Positions 33,986 through 46,605 of a stretch of DNA of 64,000 bases are shown here, piece after piece; position 1 is the stretch's first letter; every line of letters starts with the position of its first letter. Origin of the DNA: Narthecium ossifragum (Eukaryota > Streptophyta > Magnoliopsida > Dioscoreales > Nartheciaceae). The notes beneath the pieces were generated by a model. It made no database searches, was not told where the DNA came from, and worked only from the letters and a program-made list of their open reading frames with translations. The translations under genes were made by a program, and so were the position numbers. The stretch lies in assembly GCA_963920575.1 (NCBI GenBank), contig OY986966.1:1570130-1634129 (forward strand). Reading direction: 5' to 3'.

Positions 33986-33997
33986 GCTCTGATACCA
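33986..33997 (-). promoter_or_regulatory. Primer-binding site (initiator-Met tRNA)
   Basis: TGGTATCAGAGC lies on the minus strand three bases from the end of the 5' LTR. It matches the 3' end of plant initiator-Met tRNA and fixes the element's orientation. Confidence 0.9.
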
Positions 33998-34000
33998 AGC

Positions 34001-36380
34001 TGTCGCGCCCCGACCCGCGAAAGCCCAACCGGGCCGGGCGACGCGAACCGGAACCTAACAAACGCGAAAGAAAAGCTGGCGAGGGTTCCCTCTAACCTAT
34101 TGGTCTCCCTAGCAGTTCACCAAAAGCATCCCCAAAATAAAGATACAATATAATAATGAAACCTCGAACCACAGATTTAAAACTCAAGTGATTATACAAA
34201 TCCTCGGAGAGGGGAAGATTCAAAAATACAACACTCCCGTAGGAGACTATCTAACATAGGGTATAAAAGCAATAAAGATCGATCACCACCTCGCAGACTC
34301 CGCCTGGCGCCGCCGCATCGCCACCCAACTGCCCGGTAGGGGCCAAGGACGAAGAACTGACGCCTGCACCTGCAAAACGCAGCCCCGGGTAGGTGTGAGC
34401 ACTAAGCTCAGTAGGGATCTACACTACGACACACAGAAGGAAGAGGGAAACACAACAGTGTCGCCCTCGAGTAGGATCTGGGTGTATACAGGGGTCCCAT
34501 AACCCCACCGCGTGTCCTTGAGGCCCAGGGACGGCACTCAATAACACCTGAGGCCCAGGGACGGCGCTCAGGAACAGGAACAACACTGGCGACACCAAAG
34601 GTCTGCACAGTGGGACACCGGCTACACCTCAGCATCCGACTCGAGACCGACACGACCTCTACAAACATCAAGCCACAAGTGTACCAGTCATCTAAGCCTA
34701 TCATCGAAATGACTGGACATCACAATTCAACCGGGTCCTAACAGCCCAACCCCGGTCCTAGGGCTAAGTCCGAGCTTCCAGCCTCGGGACGGCGACCCAA
34801 GGATCACCCACGCCCTAACCAATGCAACTAATGCACACAACAACAATGCATGCTATGACATACACAGATAATAGGAAAGACATGCAACAGTATGTCAAAC
34901 ATCATATAAGTCTACTGGATCGCTGCAGCGGTACCACCAACCGCTGCCAGCCGATCCGCAGCGGGTCCCGGCATTACGACGGTACCGCGACCGTCACCCG
35001 CGGACTCCTGTAACGGGAAGCAACCCCGAAAACGATGATGAACAAAGCACAATATAATATTATATTTCGAAATATAATATTATATTCAAAAACACCCAAA
35101 GCCTCTACTTAGGGGCTAATTGATCCCGTCGATCCGACATCCAAACGATGTCGGATTCAAGATCCAACTTAGTCACCAGTAGGTGTATAAATCAGGATCA
35201 TCATATCCAAATTTCATAAACATCCAACGGTTGGATTAACGGGAAACATTAATTAAAAATCGCTGATTAAACCAACTTACCCTTTAATTTCTGCAACGCA
35301 GCCCTCCAGAAAACAATTCACCATAAATCGTACATAAATCGGAAAAATACGAAACAAGATGGAATGGAAAGCTAACGAGTAGAGCTACAACTCTTATGTT
35401 TATGAAAAGCCAAGATCATGTACTCGCCGGCCGGAAAACTCGCCGCAAGCCGGCTGTTTCTCAGGAACAGCAGAAAACCAGAAATCCGAGACTAATCATC
35501 CATAAAACCTACTCAAAGCTCAACTGATTAACATGAAACTTGAATCAGTTATTCTACAAGGCATAAGGAAACCAACAAAGCAAGGATCAACAAGATCCAA
35601 CGGCTAGATCTCAAGAAAACCCGAAAAGAACATCAGTAGGTATAACCCTACCTAGCTGCGCTTTCCTCGGCTGATTCCCCGCGATTTGATCACCAACAAG
35701 CCTCCAAACCACTTCAGGGATCTTCCTCTAGTTGTCACGGATCCAACGAGCCAAAGAACACCCAATTTGGTGGTCGGAGGAGGGAGAACGGAAGAGGAGA
35801 AGGTGGCTGCCGGAAAAACAGGGGAAGAGCAACGTCGGGAGAGAAGAAAAGAGAAGAAGAAGGAAGGAAGGGAAGAAGAAAAGGAGGGGAAAGGGGGGAG
35901 GGGACAGCCGGGAAAGAGGGGAAAAAGCTGGGGGATGGGAGGAGAAAGTCCTCCCCCTCTGACAGGGGAGAGCGACGGCCAGCGGTGGCCGTCCTCGCGA
36001 AGCAGAAAACCAACCGACTTATGAATGATCGATCCTTACTCAAGGGAGGATCGATCCTTCATGACGATTCACAAGGCTTTCTGGCACGAAGAGGATCGAT
36101 CCCTTGTGACGATTCACAAGGCTTTCTGGCACGAAGAGGATCGATCCCTTAGCCATAGAGGATCGATCATTTGTGTGCTGAAAGCTAAACTTGGGCAAGA
36201 ACTCAAGCCCAAGTCCGGATCTTTCGATCCCGGGTTCACCTAGCCATTCTAAACAAACACGAACACAGACAAGGCCAGTGTGTGCACACGCGGGTGTGAA
36301 ACAAACCAACAAGGCGCAATTTACCAAATTGCCCTTGCGGTCTACAGCGAGCCACAGGGGTAGAGGGGCAGGTCCTCACA
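34001..36380 (-). mobile_element. 5' LTR (minus orientation)
   Basis: It is identical to copy A 172-2551. Its outer end CCTCACA abuts the CCACG target duplication and then LINE ORF1 resumes. The AT palindrome is at 35051-35086 and the 45-bp repeats at 36047-36169. Confidence 0.92.
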
Positions 36381-36385
36381 CCACG

Positions 36386-36622
36386 TCCCCTGACTCTTTC
36401 ATGCAGCGTGAGAAGCTACCACACATGGAGAAGACATGCTTGGAGGATAAAAACGGTGCGAGGAAGAAGAAAGGGACCCGAGCCAAGTCTTGCATCCAAC
36501 CGGCTGTGGATGCAGCCTTGCCTCCAGGTTTCCCTGCTCCTTTGGATGGCATCGTCCGTCCGCCAAATGCTAAGGGGATATCCGTCCCCTTTGTTTCTCC
36601 CACTCCCCCACCTTCCCAATGA
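36386..36622 (+). pseudogene. LINE ORF1, 3' end after the LTR insertion
   Basis: It continues the ORF1 frame (after the TSD, SPDSFMQREKLPHMEK...) with a Lys/Arg-rich then Pro-rich end, stopping at TGA 36620-36622. The stop overlaps the ORF2 start ATG by two bases (ATGA). Copy A equivalent: 2557-2793. Confidence 0.85.
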
Positions 36623-39600
36623 AGTTCCTTTGTTGGAACTACCGTGGAGTAGGGCAACAGAGAGAGCTCTACTCACTGCTCGGAGGTTCTTCTGGGATCC
36701 TAACCTACAGTTTCTATTTTTTGTTGATGTACTTATGCAGGGGACCCACGCCGACGAACTAGTGTCCGCGCCGGGCCGTGGTTTTGGAGCTTTTCTTGTC
36801 CCAGCACAGGGGAGGAAAGGCGGGATTCTTGCTCTCTGGAGACTGAGTTATGGCTTAGTTACAGTTTCTATCGGTTCAGGATCCACAGGCTAACCAACCA
36901 TACCAAAACTCCGGAGTGAAAGTAGGAGGACCCATATTGCCTTTACCATAGAGCTGCGGTCGACCTGACAAATCGACCGCCAGCACCACTGGCAGCGCAG
37001 ACACGCTGCCCAGGTCGGGTCCGTTAGGAGCCCACCCTGCCCTGGGCACCCAGCCCAACGAATAGGGCCAACCACGGTGACCCCAGGGGGTGACGCTGGC
37101 CCTGCCTGCAGCCTGGCCCGCAGCCCAACTGGCCCGGCACCAAGGCATGCAGCACCACAGCAACCAACAGTTTCATCCGTCCTAGACCAAGCGATTCATG
37201 TCGTCGCTTCGTCAGAGGAAGATGGCTCCTGGGTCATTTCTGTAGTGTATGCTGCGAGGAGATCGCGGGAGCGTCGGCTGTTGTGGGAAACTTTGACCGG
37301 AATGAGGCAGTTGGGCAACCCCCACATGATCATTGGAGATTTCAATATTGCTTCCTCCCCAGAGGACAAGCGCGGGGGGAAGGAGTTTGTATTTTCCAGA
37401 GGTGTGATGGACTATTTGGAGTTCCTCTGCCACAACGATCTTGAGGAGCTTGTGTTTGTTGGACCAACTTTCACGTGGTGCAACAACCAGTTTGGAAGAG
37501 CCCGCATCCAGGAAAGGCTTGATAAGGCCGTTGTCAATGCAAAATGGAGAGAGGAATTTCGGGACGCTGAACTGCGACACCTACCCAGAACAGGCTCAGA
37601 TCATTGCCCCCTCTTGGTGGCGGTCAAGCCAGATGAGTGTCGTATAAGGGGAGGTATGTTTAGGCTACGTTCAAAGTGGCTGGTTAGAGATGCTTTTAAG
37701 TCCTTGGTACATCGTGTCTTGAGTAGAAGCAGGCATGGCGCCCCAGACTTCATTATCAGAGAAAGGTTTAAGGAGTTAAAACAGGTTGTAAAAAGATGGA
37801 ACATCGGGGACAACTTGGACCATAGCTCTCGAGCCAGGTTGATTGCTGACAGTCTGGAGGAGTTGTACGTTAGGGAAGAAGGGGAAGGACTTCATGTAGT
37901 GGAACAACAGAATATGAAGATGATGGAAAACTTGCATGAAGCCATTCTTAGGGGTCAAGATGTGGCACGGGCTCAAGCGAACCGGGCAGCTTGGTTACAA
38001 GATGGCGATTCAAATTCAACATTCTTTCACTCCTCTGTTAACTTCTCTGGCCATAGGTCTCCTGTTAGGGAGCTTCTAATGGAGGAGGGAGGGATTGCTC
38101 GTAGAGCAAAGGATATTGGTCGGGCGTTCTCAAAATTCTATGGCCGGTTGTGGGCAGTCGATGGGGTTCCAGACTTCTCTACATGTCTGTCGCTGCCTAG
38201 GATCTCAGAAGGCTCTTGTGCCACGCTCTTGGCAGAGGTCACAACTGCCGAGATAGCTGATGTTGTTGCTTCTCTTGGGATGAATAGATGCCCTGGGCCG
38301 GACGGGGTCACATCAGAGTTCTTCAAGAGCTTCTGGGATGTGGTTGGGGGTGAGGTTTCGCAGGCTGTGCAAGGTTTCTTTAGAAGAAACAAGATGCCAT
38401 TAACATGGAATGAGACCTTCGTCTCATTGATTCCGAAATGCGGCAACCCGAGGAGGGTGAAAGACTATAGACCCATTAGTCTATGTAATTCATCGTATAA
38501 GATTATTTCCACCATCCTCTCCAAGAGATTGAAGGGTGTGCTTAAAGAGGTGGTGAACCTAGAACAGTCGGCTTTTGTGGAGGAGAGGAGCATCCATGAC
38601 AATATCTCCGTCGCCCAGGAATTGCTCCATTCATTGTCATCTGCGTCGGAGAAGGAACCTCTGATGGCTATCAAACTTGACATCCAGTCGGCATATGACA
38701 CCGTGAGATGGGATTTTCTAGAGCACGTCATGCAAGCTATGGGCTTCCCTCCCTGTTGGGTTCGCTGGGTTATGTGTTGTGTCACCTCCCCCCGCTTCTC
38801 CTTCATTGTGAATAGACAAGCTCATGGGCTCGTTACTCCTCACTGGGGCCTCCGCCAAGGGGATCCCTTGTCTCCCTTCCTGTTTGACTTGGTGCAGGTG
38901 GCCTTCTCTCGTGTTCTTAACGATGGAGCGCGTGGTATACAAGGCGTCACATGGGCGGGCATGAGAGTAACGCACTTGCTGCATGCGGATGACTCATTGC
39001 TGATCACCAAAGCATCCTCCAGTGAAGCTTCCCGCGTACTTCAAATTTTGGAGTGGTACAAGTCCGTCTCCGGCCTGGCAGTGAACCCGGCAAAATCGAG
39101 CATTATGTTATCACCTTGTGCCTCAGATAGGAGGCGTCGAAGGCTATGCAGGATGCTTGGAATGACGGAATCGGGTGAGGTTTGGCGGTACCTGGGCGTC
39201 CCTGTGAGTGGGAGGCGGCTGCGATCCCAGGACTTTAGTGACCTCATTGATAAGGTCGCTGGGAGGATATCTAAATGGAGAGGTGGTCGCCTTGCTCTCT
39301 CGGGGAAGATCACACTACTGCGGCATGTCCTGCAAGCTATCCCGGTTTATACCTTGAAGGCAACTCATGTGCCCATGGCGGTCCTCAAGAAGATTGATAA
39401 GCTTGGCAGAGCATTCCTTTGGGATGGGAAACGTGGTGGCTCCTCTGTAGTGAGGTGGGATGTGGCTTGTTCTCAGAAGGAAGATGGTGGCCTTGCTTTG
39501 AGACACCTCCCTTCCTGGCAATGAGCACTCCACTTGACTCGTTTGTCCTCGCTCCTCCCGTCTGCTGATTCTCTGTAGAAGAGGGTGGTCTTCACTAAGT

Positions 39601-40955
39601 ACAAGTGGCGAGGCCATCTTCCTCCAGTATCTCCCTCCAGTACCTCCTCCTCCATGTGGCAACGTATGTGTGGGGCGACGAAAGACTTCCGGCTGGGCCT
39701 AAGATGGTCTCTGAGCATTGGCAGTCGGGTGAATCTTCTAAAGGATTGGTGGTGTCTTGGCTTGCCTTTAGACCGGAAGCCATGCTATATCAATGTTGAT
39801 CTCATCTCCTGTCTAACGGCGGTAGGGAAGCTGATCACCACTGATGGGCGGTGGAGGCGGAGGAAGCTTCGAAGGCTGTTTGCGCCTTGCATGACAGACC
39901 GGATCCTTGAGATGCAGATATGTGCTGAAGACTCTTACCGCTGGACTGCCGATCCCAAAGGTATTCTCTCCTCTAAATCAGCGTACCTCATGCTTTATGG
40001 TCTACGCAGGGGTGCTGTGCATGGTCCTGTTTTCAGATGGGATCGTGTGTGGAAGGGTCCCTTTGGCCCTCGAGTGAAGACTTTCCTATGGCGTTTACTG
40101 CATGGCAAACTGCCCGTGCTGGAGGCTCTAAGAGGAGTCGGAGCTATTGATGATGATCAATGCGTGCGTTGCAGAGAAAGCCAGGAATCCATTCATCACG
40201 TGTTCTTCTCTTGCACTCACTCTAGAGCTGTGTGGGAGCTTCTCTTTAGGCAAGATGAGGCCTTCAGGGAATCTGAGGGCTGGCTGAATTGGCAGGAGCT
40301 TATCTTGGGAGACTCTCGATTGAAGATCTCTGAGGAACGAAGGACTAAGGTGGGGTATTCGCTTTGGATGCTTTGGAAAAACAGAAACGCAGCTACCTTC
40401 AAGAATGAGGGGGAGAGGCCAGAGCAACTTGCAAGATCTATACAGTGGCAGGCTAGGGAATGGATCCTTAGGAAAGGTATGGAGATAAAGGACAGGCCCC
40501 CTCAAATTCAGGACTCTGGGTTCTTCGTTGTCCAGTCGGATGCGTCCGTGGCTCATTCCCAGCATCTGGTTGGTTTAGGCGTCGTTGGGTATGACAAGGA
40601 TCATATGGTGGAGTGGATGGCATTCGACTGCCTACCTATCAACGACGCAGCTCATGCGGAGATGGAGGCCTTGGCATGGGGCTTAGATATGGTGAAACAG
40701 AGAGGAATCAAGAAGGTGATTTTTGAAGTCGATGCGAAAGATCTCGCGGATTAGTTCTCATGTCGGAAGTCTTGGCCAATCCTGTTCAGAAGGAGGTTAC
40801 AGTCCATGTGTTGGGAGATGGCTCAAGTGAGGGAGATCATTGTGCGGTACATCCCGAGGGAGGATAATTTTGTCGCAGATGGGCTGGCAAGGTCTGCTCG
40901 TAGTCAAACTCATTGTTCGTTTTGGTCGCGGACCATGGACTGTCCAGCTACATAG
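36619..40955 (+). pseudogene. LINE ORF2, copy B
   Basis: It has the same domains and the same lesions as 2790-7126. The largest open part, 37077-39524, covers the C-terminal half of the endonuclease and the reverse transcriptase. A second open part, 39585-40754, covers the zinc knuckle and most of RNase H, up to TAG 40752-40754. The catalytic Asp pair of RT is kept (HADD), so loss of function comes from frame breaks rather than active-site change. Confidence 0.93.
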
Positions 40956-41192
40956 GCCCCGGGTTTTGGTAGCATGTAATTGGGTATTTTGATTTTAATT
41001 TACATCAGCCGATGGCTCATTTTGTAAAAAAAAAAGAAAAGAAAAAAAGAAAAGAAACTTCAGCTTAGACTGTCGAGAGTTGATACACATAATAGGCTAG
41101 ATATATAATATAAGTAGATGTCTATCATGGCATGATAGTTGGAACACATATCTACAAGATTGATGAGTCTTGAGTGATGAAAAAACACTGGC

Positions 41193-41993
41193 ATGACCAA
41201 GTCACCAAAACATAGATGCTACCGATCTGCCAAGACATTACACTTCACCTCCAGGCTCCAGCTCCGTTCACAGCCTCCAGCTTCCCCCGATTCATACCCT
41301 CACCCTCGGACAGACCAAACTTTTCTTTGTTTGGTTCCCCGCAGCGGCATGCTCCAGGCTCCTGCTTCCCCGAGCTCTGGTCACCCGTTCGCCTCCTTCC
41401 CCTCTCTCTTTCCCCTCTTTCTCGGAGGCCAGATCCAGGGGAAATAGGCCAGATCCGGCGAAGAAGATGCCAAATCTGGTGATCGCGACCTCCCCTTCCA
41501 TCCTCTCTAACCGGTGCTGACCTCCCCTTCCGTCCTCACTAAAGATCGCGACCTCCACTTCTTCCTGCCGACCAGATCTCCCACCGACGGCGCTGATTAC
41601 CACCGGCCAACGGCTCATCGCCGCCGCACCACCTCTTCCCAGAGTTCCCTCTCTTCCGCTGCTCTCTCTCTCACCCGATCACCGACCTCCCATAAACCCC
41701 CTCGACGGCCACGCCCATCGCCGGAATCCACGACCCAGCTGCCACCCCGTGCACCTGAAGCCACCCCGCGAGGTCTTACGACCTGTCCCCGGCCTTCGCC
41801 GACTTCGCACGGCCTTCCCCTCCACAAGCATCACCACCTCCTCCTCCAAGAACCTTCACCACCACTCATCCAAACCTTTCCGGTGAAGATCCATTCCCTA
41901 CCGAGCACGCTGGCAGCCACCTCCGGCCAGCAACTCTCTTTCTTATCTCCGGCCAGCAGCTAGAGATCTTTGGAATGGGAGGAATTGGAAAGG
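41193..41993 (+). other. GC-rich leader-like exon with ATG and splice donor, copy B
   Basis: This is the copy of 7364-8164. Donor GTAAGT follows AAGG at 41990-41993, and the short ATG frame MGGIGK begins at 41975. Here it is certain that the LINE lies immediately upstream, so any promoter would have to lie within about 120 bp, in LINE 3' sequence, or be disrupted by the insertion. Confidence 0.35.
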
Positions 41994-43195
41994 GTAAGTA
42001 TCTTAACAAATTACGATATCACGTTATCAGTTTCTTTGTTTAGCTTTCTTTCAGATCCATACTTGAGTCAGTAAAGTGATCTGCCACAATACTGAGTAAC
42101 ATATACCTTCACGATTGAACTTTTTAAATACTTGGTAGTGATCATCTACTAGCATCCATATATTTGTTTCCCCACTCCTGATCTTTCTTTACAATACATA
42201 CTCAAAAACCTTTTTGTTTGTCACATATCTTTGTTTGCTGCCTTTGCAATTGCAACTTTTCGGTTGTACATTCCTTTTCTTCTGAAGGCAAGATTAATGA
42301 TCCAAGATGTCTAGCGCCCGAGTTCTTCCATCAATTTACAGATCATATGTATGTAAATTTACAGATCAATTTACACTCTATCATAAATCCTTTACCGCCT
42401 TTGGAGCATATTTCTCTTTCTACAAAAACAAAATGATCAATGGAACCTTCTTTTAAGTCTGTAATTTGATTTAGGTTGGACAGATGTCCTTGTTACACAA
42501 TATTATCAACAGTTGACGAACCCAAGACCTAACTGAAAGGTTCTGCTCTTTCTTGTCTCAAAAGGCGTCTTCATAGAAGGAAATAATAAGGGCATAGTCA
42601 TGAGAGCACTGGTCCTTTAATTTGTAAAAGGCAAACACTAGACAAGATCACGCACATATACCCATCTCTTTCAGCAACAAAACAAATAAAGAGAGTCAAG
42701 TAGAAGAGAGTGCACATGTGAGTGACTTGATGATCTATGTAGAAATGCTGACATTCCAAACTAGTTTGGAGTTCTCCATCTTTTGCGGCCAGGGTATGAT
42801 TTATTTCTACTGCTCATTGCATTGCATGCATCCATTCACTTCTAGCCTAGTGATGCTATTAGTGCAAAGTTCTGCATCCTTTTTTATTTCCTCAGCTAAC
42901 TGTTAGTCTTTCTACAAACTATACATTCATCTTGAATGAATGTTTTTGTCATGTATGATGCACATTTATGGCTTTCAAAATAATGCATCTACAGATGATA
43001 GTCATTTATTAACTATAATGCCTGTACAGATGAGATCATCTTGTACTTTGGATGCTTTGGTAATCAAGTGATTATGTGATTTAGATATGCTTGCAATTAC
43101 ACTTCAGAAGTCATTTTACTGACATACAATTTTGGACAGTAGTTAAATAAAGATTTCTGAAAGCTAATTGATGGAGCTTTGTATGCTGACTTCAG

Positions 43196-43455
43196 AAAAT
43201 ACTATGTGAACTTCGAAGGATGGAAACGAAGTTCGATGAACGTTTGGACCGCTTGAAACGCAGAATTGTAGCCATCCCCAAGAGTTGGGGCATCAGTAAG
43301 GATCTAAGTTATTTTTATTTCTGTATTTGTTTTATTATAATATTAACCCATTTTTATTATCATTAGGAAATGTGTTTTTGGGATGGTTGCTTGGCCGTTT
43401 CAACAATCCGGCAGAAGCGATGCTCACGGACTGGATTCAGCGCTGGTGGATGTAG
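43196..43455 (+). CDS. Two-exon coiled-coil/Trp-rich cassette c1, copy B
   Basis: Exons 43196-43295 and 43367-43455 are identical to copy A (9367-9626). If the large duplication is an assembly artefact, c1 exists only once. Confidence 0.45.
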
Positions 43456-43863
43456 CTGGGGCAGATGTCCTTAGCTAACAACTAGTGTTGAATAAACGTT
43501 TTTGTCACGTATGATGCACATTTATGGCTTTCGAAATACATCTAGCAACTTTTTTATGACCATGACCATACAGTATCTGAACTGTATTGGAATTAGCATA
43601 GGTTATTCTGCTAGGAAATTTTGGTAGTCTGCACTTGTTTTGTTGTCTTTTGCAGTTTTGGAATAAAAATGCACAGTTAATGTTTATTGTATCAGTTTTG
43701 ACGACATGGATGTTAATTTATCGTAAACGTAGAAAACGATTACGTTGACTGTCTCTTCAGTTGAAGAGAAAAATGTGGAAAACAAATTGACAGGCGACCT
43801 TCGGGTTTATTCACCTCGTCTCCCATGTTAGGGTTGAGTGAGCTTTGTGTGTTTTGACTCCAG

Positions 43864-44110
43864 AAAATACTAGTGGAAATGACCAGAATTGAAAAGAAGA
43901 TTGATGAACGCTTGGGCAGGATGGAAAAAGGAATGGACCGGATGGGAAAAAAACATCATGACCATTCGCAACTCTTGGGGCATCAATAAGGATTTAGTTT
44001 TTTTGTTTTTTTATTTGATTTATTATCATATTAACTCATTTTTATTATCATTAGAAAATGTGATATTGGGATCGGTGATTGGCGAGTATCGGTGGGAACT
44101 CAAGGCATAA
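43864..44110 (+). pseudogene. Degenerate cassette c2, copy B
   Basis: It is identical to 10035-10281: poly-A frameshift, lost GT donor and an early stop before the Trp-rich tail. Confidence 0.5.
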
Positions 44111-45304
44111 CTGACCGGGATTAAGCGCTGGTGGGAGGTGTTAATGGGGAACAATATTGTTTGTTTGAAAACTTTATGGTTACATTGGGGGTAATTTTAT
44201 ATGCACTACAGATTTTGATATGTGCACCGTAGCAATTTTTTTTTATATACCCATTATACCCTTATAGTAAAATCTCCATAGTACCCCTGTTTAAGAATCC
44301 AACAAGCTTAATGAGATGATTATCTTCTACTAAAGTGCAGCACATCCCTTTCTCTAGTATTAATCGTCTCCTACCTCTAGTCATGTCCTGTTTCTTCAGT
44401 ACCTTCAACCCCGAAAAGGGATGTGCTCTCCATCTCCCTCACCTTCATATCTTCGTATACCTCACACCCCCACCTCTCACTGCCTCGACTTCCTCCTATT
44501 GCCTGCATTGTGTTAGACTCATGCTCTTCGACCGTACAACTTGTCCTCACAAATCCTCTTACGTCTCATTTCCTCTGAAGCAGTATCTGGCGAAAGATGG
44601 GTCCAGAGAACATCTCCTTCGACCAGTCCCATGAAATGCCGGCGCCAAAGGTACTTGTTTTCCTCGCTTTGTTGTTGTTGATGAGTACAAATTTTCCCCA
44701 TTTTTGTCGTTTGACATAACGAGAATTAAGGTTCAAGCTGATGACATAGACCAGTGCATATTTGATTCTTCTCCCTAACAGTTATGTCGAAATGGTCATA
44801 TATTTTCATTATCTGATGTTGCTTATAATGTGTGTATGCACCAATATTTTTCTACGCATGTACTGGTATGTTTGTGCAAGAAATCATTGCTATTGAAACT
44901 GCTAATTTTACCCCTTTTCGTCACATGACAAGGGGTACAGGGAGGGGGAGGGGGCATCAGCATATATGTGATTGCATCATATATTTTTGTGAATTTACCT
45001 TTTTTTGTGTGCATGCTTATTTGTTATTTTGCGATCCACGTATACCAGGGAAGAAGCAAGGGTTCGAAACTGCTATCTTACCCCCTGTCATCACTTGACA
45101 TGGGTTGCGAGTACAGCGCATCGTGGAAGATTGTGCTTGCACCAAACCTTTGCTCAACTTTGACGTCTAGTCCCAATTAGTAGCAACACTAGAAACGACG
45201 TAAATAATTGCAAAGTGTGCATCCAATCTAGTCCATCCTATATAGGCATTGTAAGAACCTGATTCAGTGACTATTACTTAATACATGTTGTACCTACTGT
45301 GCAG

Positions 45305-46557
45305 GACGATGCGTCCATTGCTGGTAGTAGTGTTGGAGCCGCTATTATTGCGGATCATACGGCTGATTTCACGACCACTTTGGTATGCATATCTACAATT
45401 CATCTCCATCAAAAGAATTATAGATGATACTCTTACTCTTGGGTTTTTCACTACATGCAGATATTCTACAATCGGCAATCTCTTCTCCAATGGATGCAGG
45501 AAGTCGGGAGGCCGAATGGGCTAGTCATAGTCGTGAAAAACTTGCAGGCTGGGGCTCATGGCAGAAAACCAAGACTCACCTTAGCATGTGATAGGAGCGG
45601 CGAATATAGGGACTCAAAACAGTGGAGGAAGAACCTGGAGAATGCAAAAGCGAAACGGAGGAAAACCTGTGGCACAAAGAAATGTGGTTGCCCTTTCCAA
45701 CTCCAAGGAGTGAAGTTTGCAAGCAACGACGAATGGATGATTAGGGTGGAATGCGGGGTGCATAACCACCCACCCGCCCTTCATCTTGAGGGCCATTCGT
45801 AGGCATGGAGATTATCAGAAGAAGAGCAGCAAGTCCTGGTCGATATGTCGAAGAGTCTAGTAAAGCCCAGGGAGATATTGTACACTCTGAAGCAGAGGAA
45901 TGGATTGAATGTCTCGACTATGAGACACGTGTACAATGCTAGAGGGAAGCACAGAGTTCTCGATAGAGCAGACAGGTCAGAGATGCAACAACTCTTGGGG
46001 CATCTACATGTCTATGGTTACAAGGAGTGGCATACGAGTGACGATGACACATCAGTTGTTTGTAGTATATTCTAAGCACACCCGCATTCCATCGAGTTGT
46101 TGCGTGCCTTCCCAGAGGTCCTGATTATGGACTGTACATACAAAATCAACAAGTACCGTCTTCCACTATTGCAGATTGTTGGAGTGACATCGACAGGTAG
46201 CAAACTATGCACATTTAATTTGCAGCTTCAATATGAATCCATTGTTGAATGCATTTGACATGTCTTTTATATGATCTTCGCTGGACAACAGGCCTCATGT
46301 TTGTAGGCGCTTTTGCGTACCTTGAGTCGGAGAGGGAGGGCACCTTCGCATGGGCCATGGACAAGTTGAAGACAATGTTGGAGGGTTGCATGTTGCCTCG
46401 TGTTATTGTGACTGACAGAGATTTGGGCTTGATGAATGTTGTGCAGACCGTGTTTCCCATGATCAACAACATGCTTTGTAGGTGGCACATAAACAAGAAC
46501 ATGACAGCAAATTACAAAAAATTGTTCGAGACATCAGTGAAATGGAAATCTTTTTTG
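45305..46557 (+). pseudogene. FAR1/MULE-type transposase gene, broken, copy B
   Basis: Exons 45305-45382, 45461-46196 and 46292-46557 are identical to copy A. The nonsense codons are at 45800-45802 (TAG) and 46073-46075 (TAA). The exon 2/3 junction reads TSTG/LMFVGAF as in intact relatives, so the introns are still spliceable. Confidence 0.85.
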
Positions 46558-46605
46558 GTGAGCTGGGAACTAATTTCTTTATGTGGGTTAAGTATTTTAA
46601 ATTGA

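Larger units (their letters stand above)
30344..36380 (-). mobile_element. Non-autonomous LTR retrotransposon (Gypsy-like deletion derivative), 6.0 kb
   Basis: It is flanked by CCACG (30339-30343 and 36381-36385), inside LINE ORF1. Two LTRs (2383 and 2380 bp) enclose only about 1.27 kb. On the minus strand the order is LTR, initiator-Met primer site (33986-33997), gag remnant, a jump into the C-terminal end of pol, then the LTR. Protease, reverse transcriptase, RNase H and integrase core are missing. The last internal bases, GGGACGAGATTTCCTTTAAG on the minus strand near 32735-32755, resemble the pre-LTR region of plant Tekay/Del chromoviruses. LTR divergence is about 1.2% (about 30 differences by eye). 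Confidence 0.93.
28387..41069 (+). mobile_element. Complete LINE (L1-type) split by an LTR element
   Basis: The 16-bp target duplication GAAACTTCAGCTTAGA stands at 28387-28402 and 41054-41069. Between them lies a LINE with ORF1, ORF2 and an A-rich tail (about 41026-41053). Removing the LTR element (30344-36380) and one CCACG leaves about 6.6 kb, a full-length size for plant L1 elements. ORF1 and ORF2 then join in the usual ATGA overlap (36619-36622). Both ORFs carry disabling changes, so it is a dead copy, but the perfect target duplication argues for a fairly recent insertion. Confidence 0.95.
42200..44139 (+). repeat. Repeat unit U1, copy B
   Basis: It equals 8371-10310 and contains cassettes c1 and c2. 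Confidence 0.75.
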
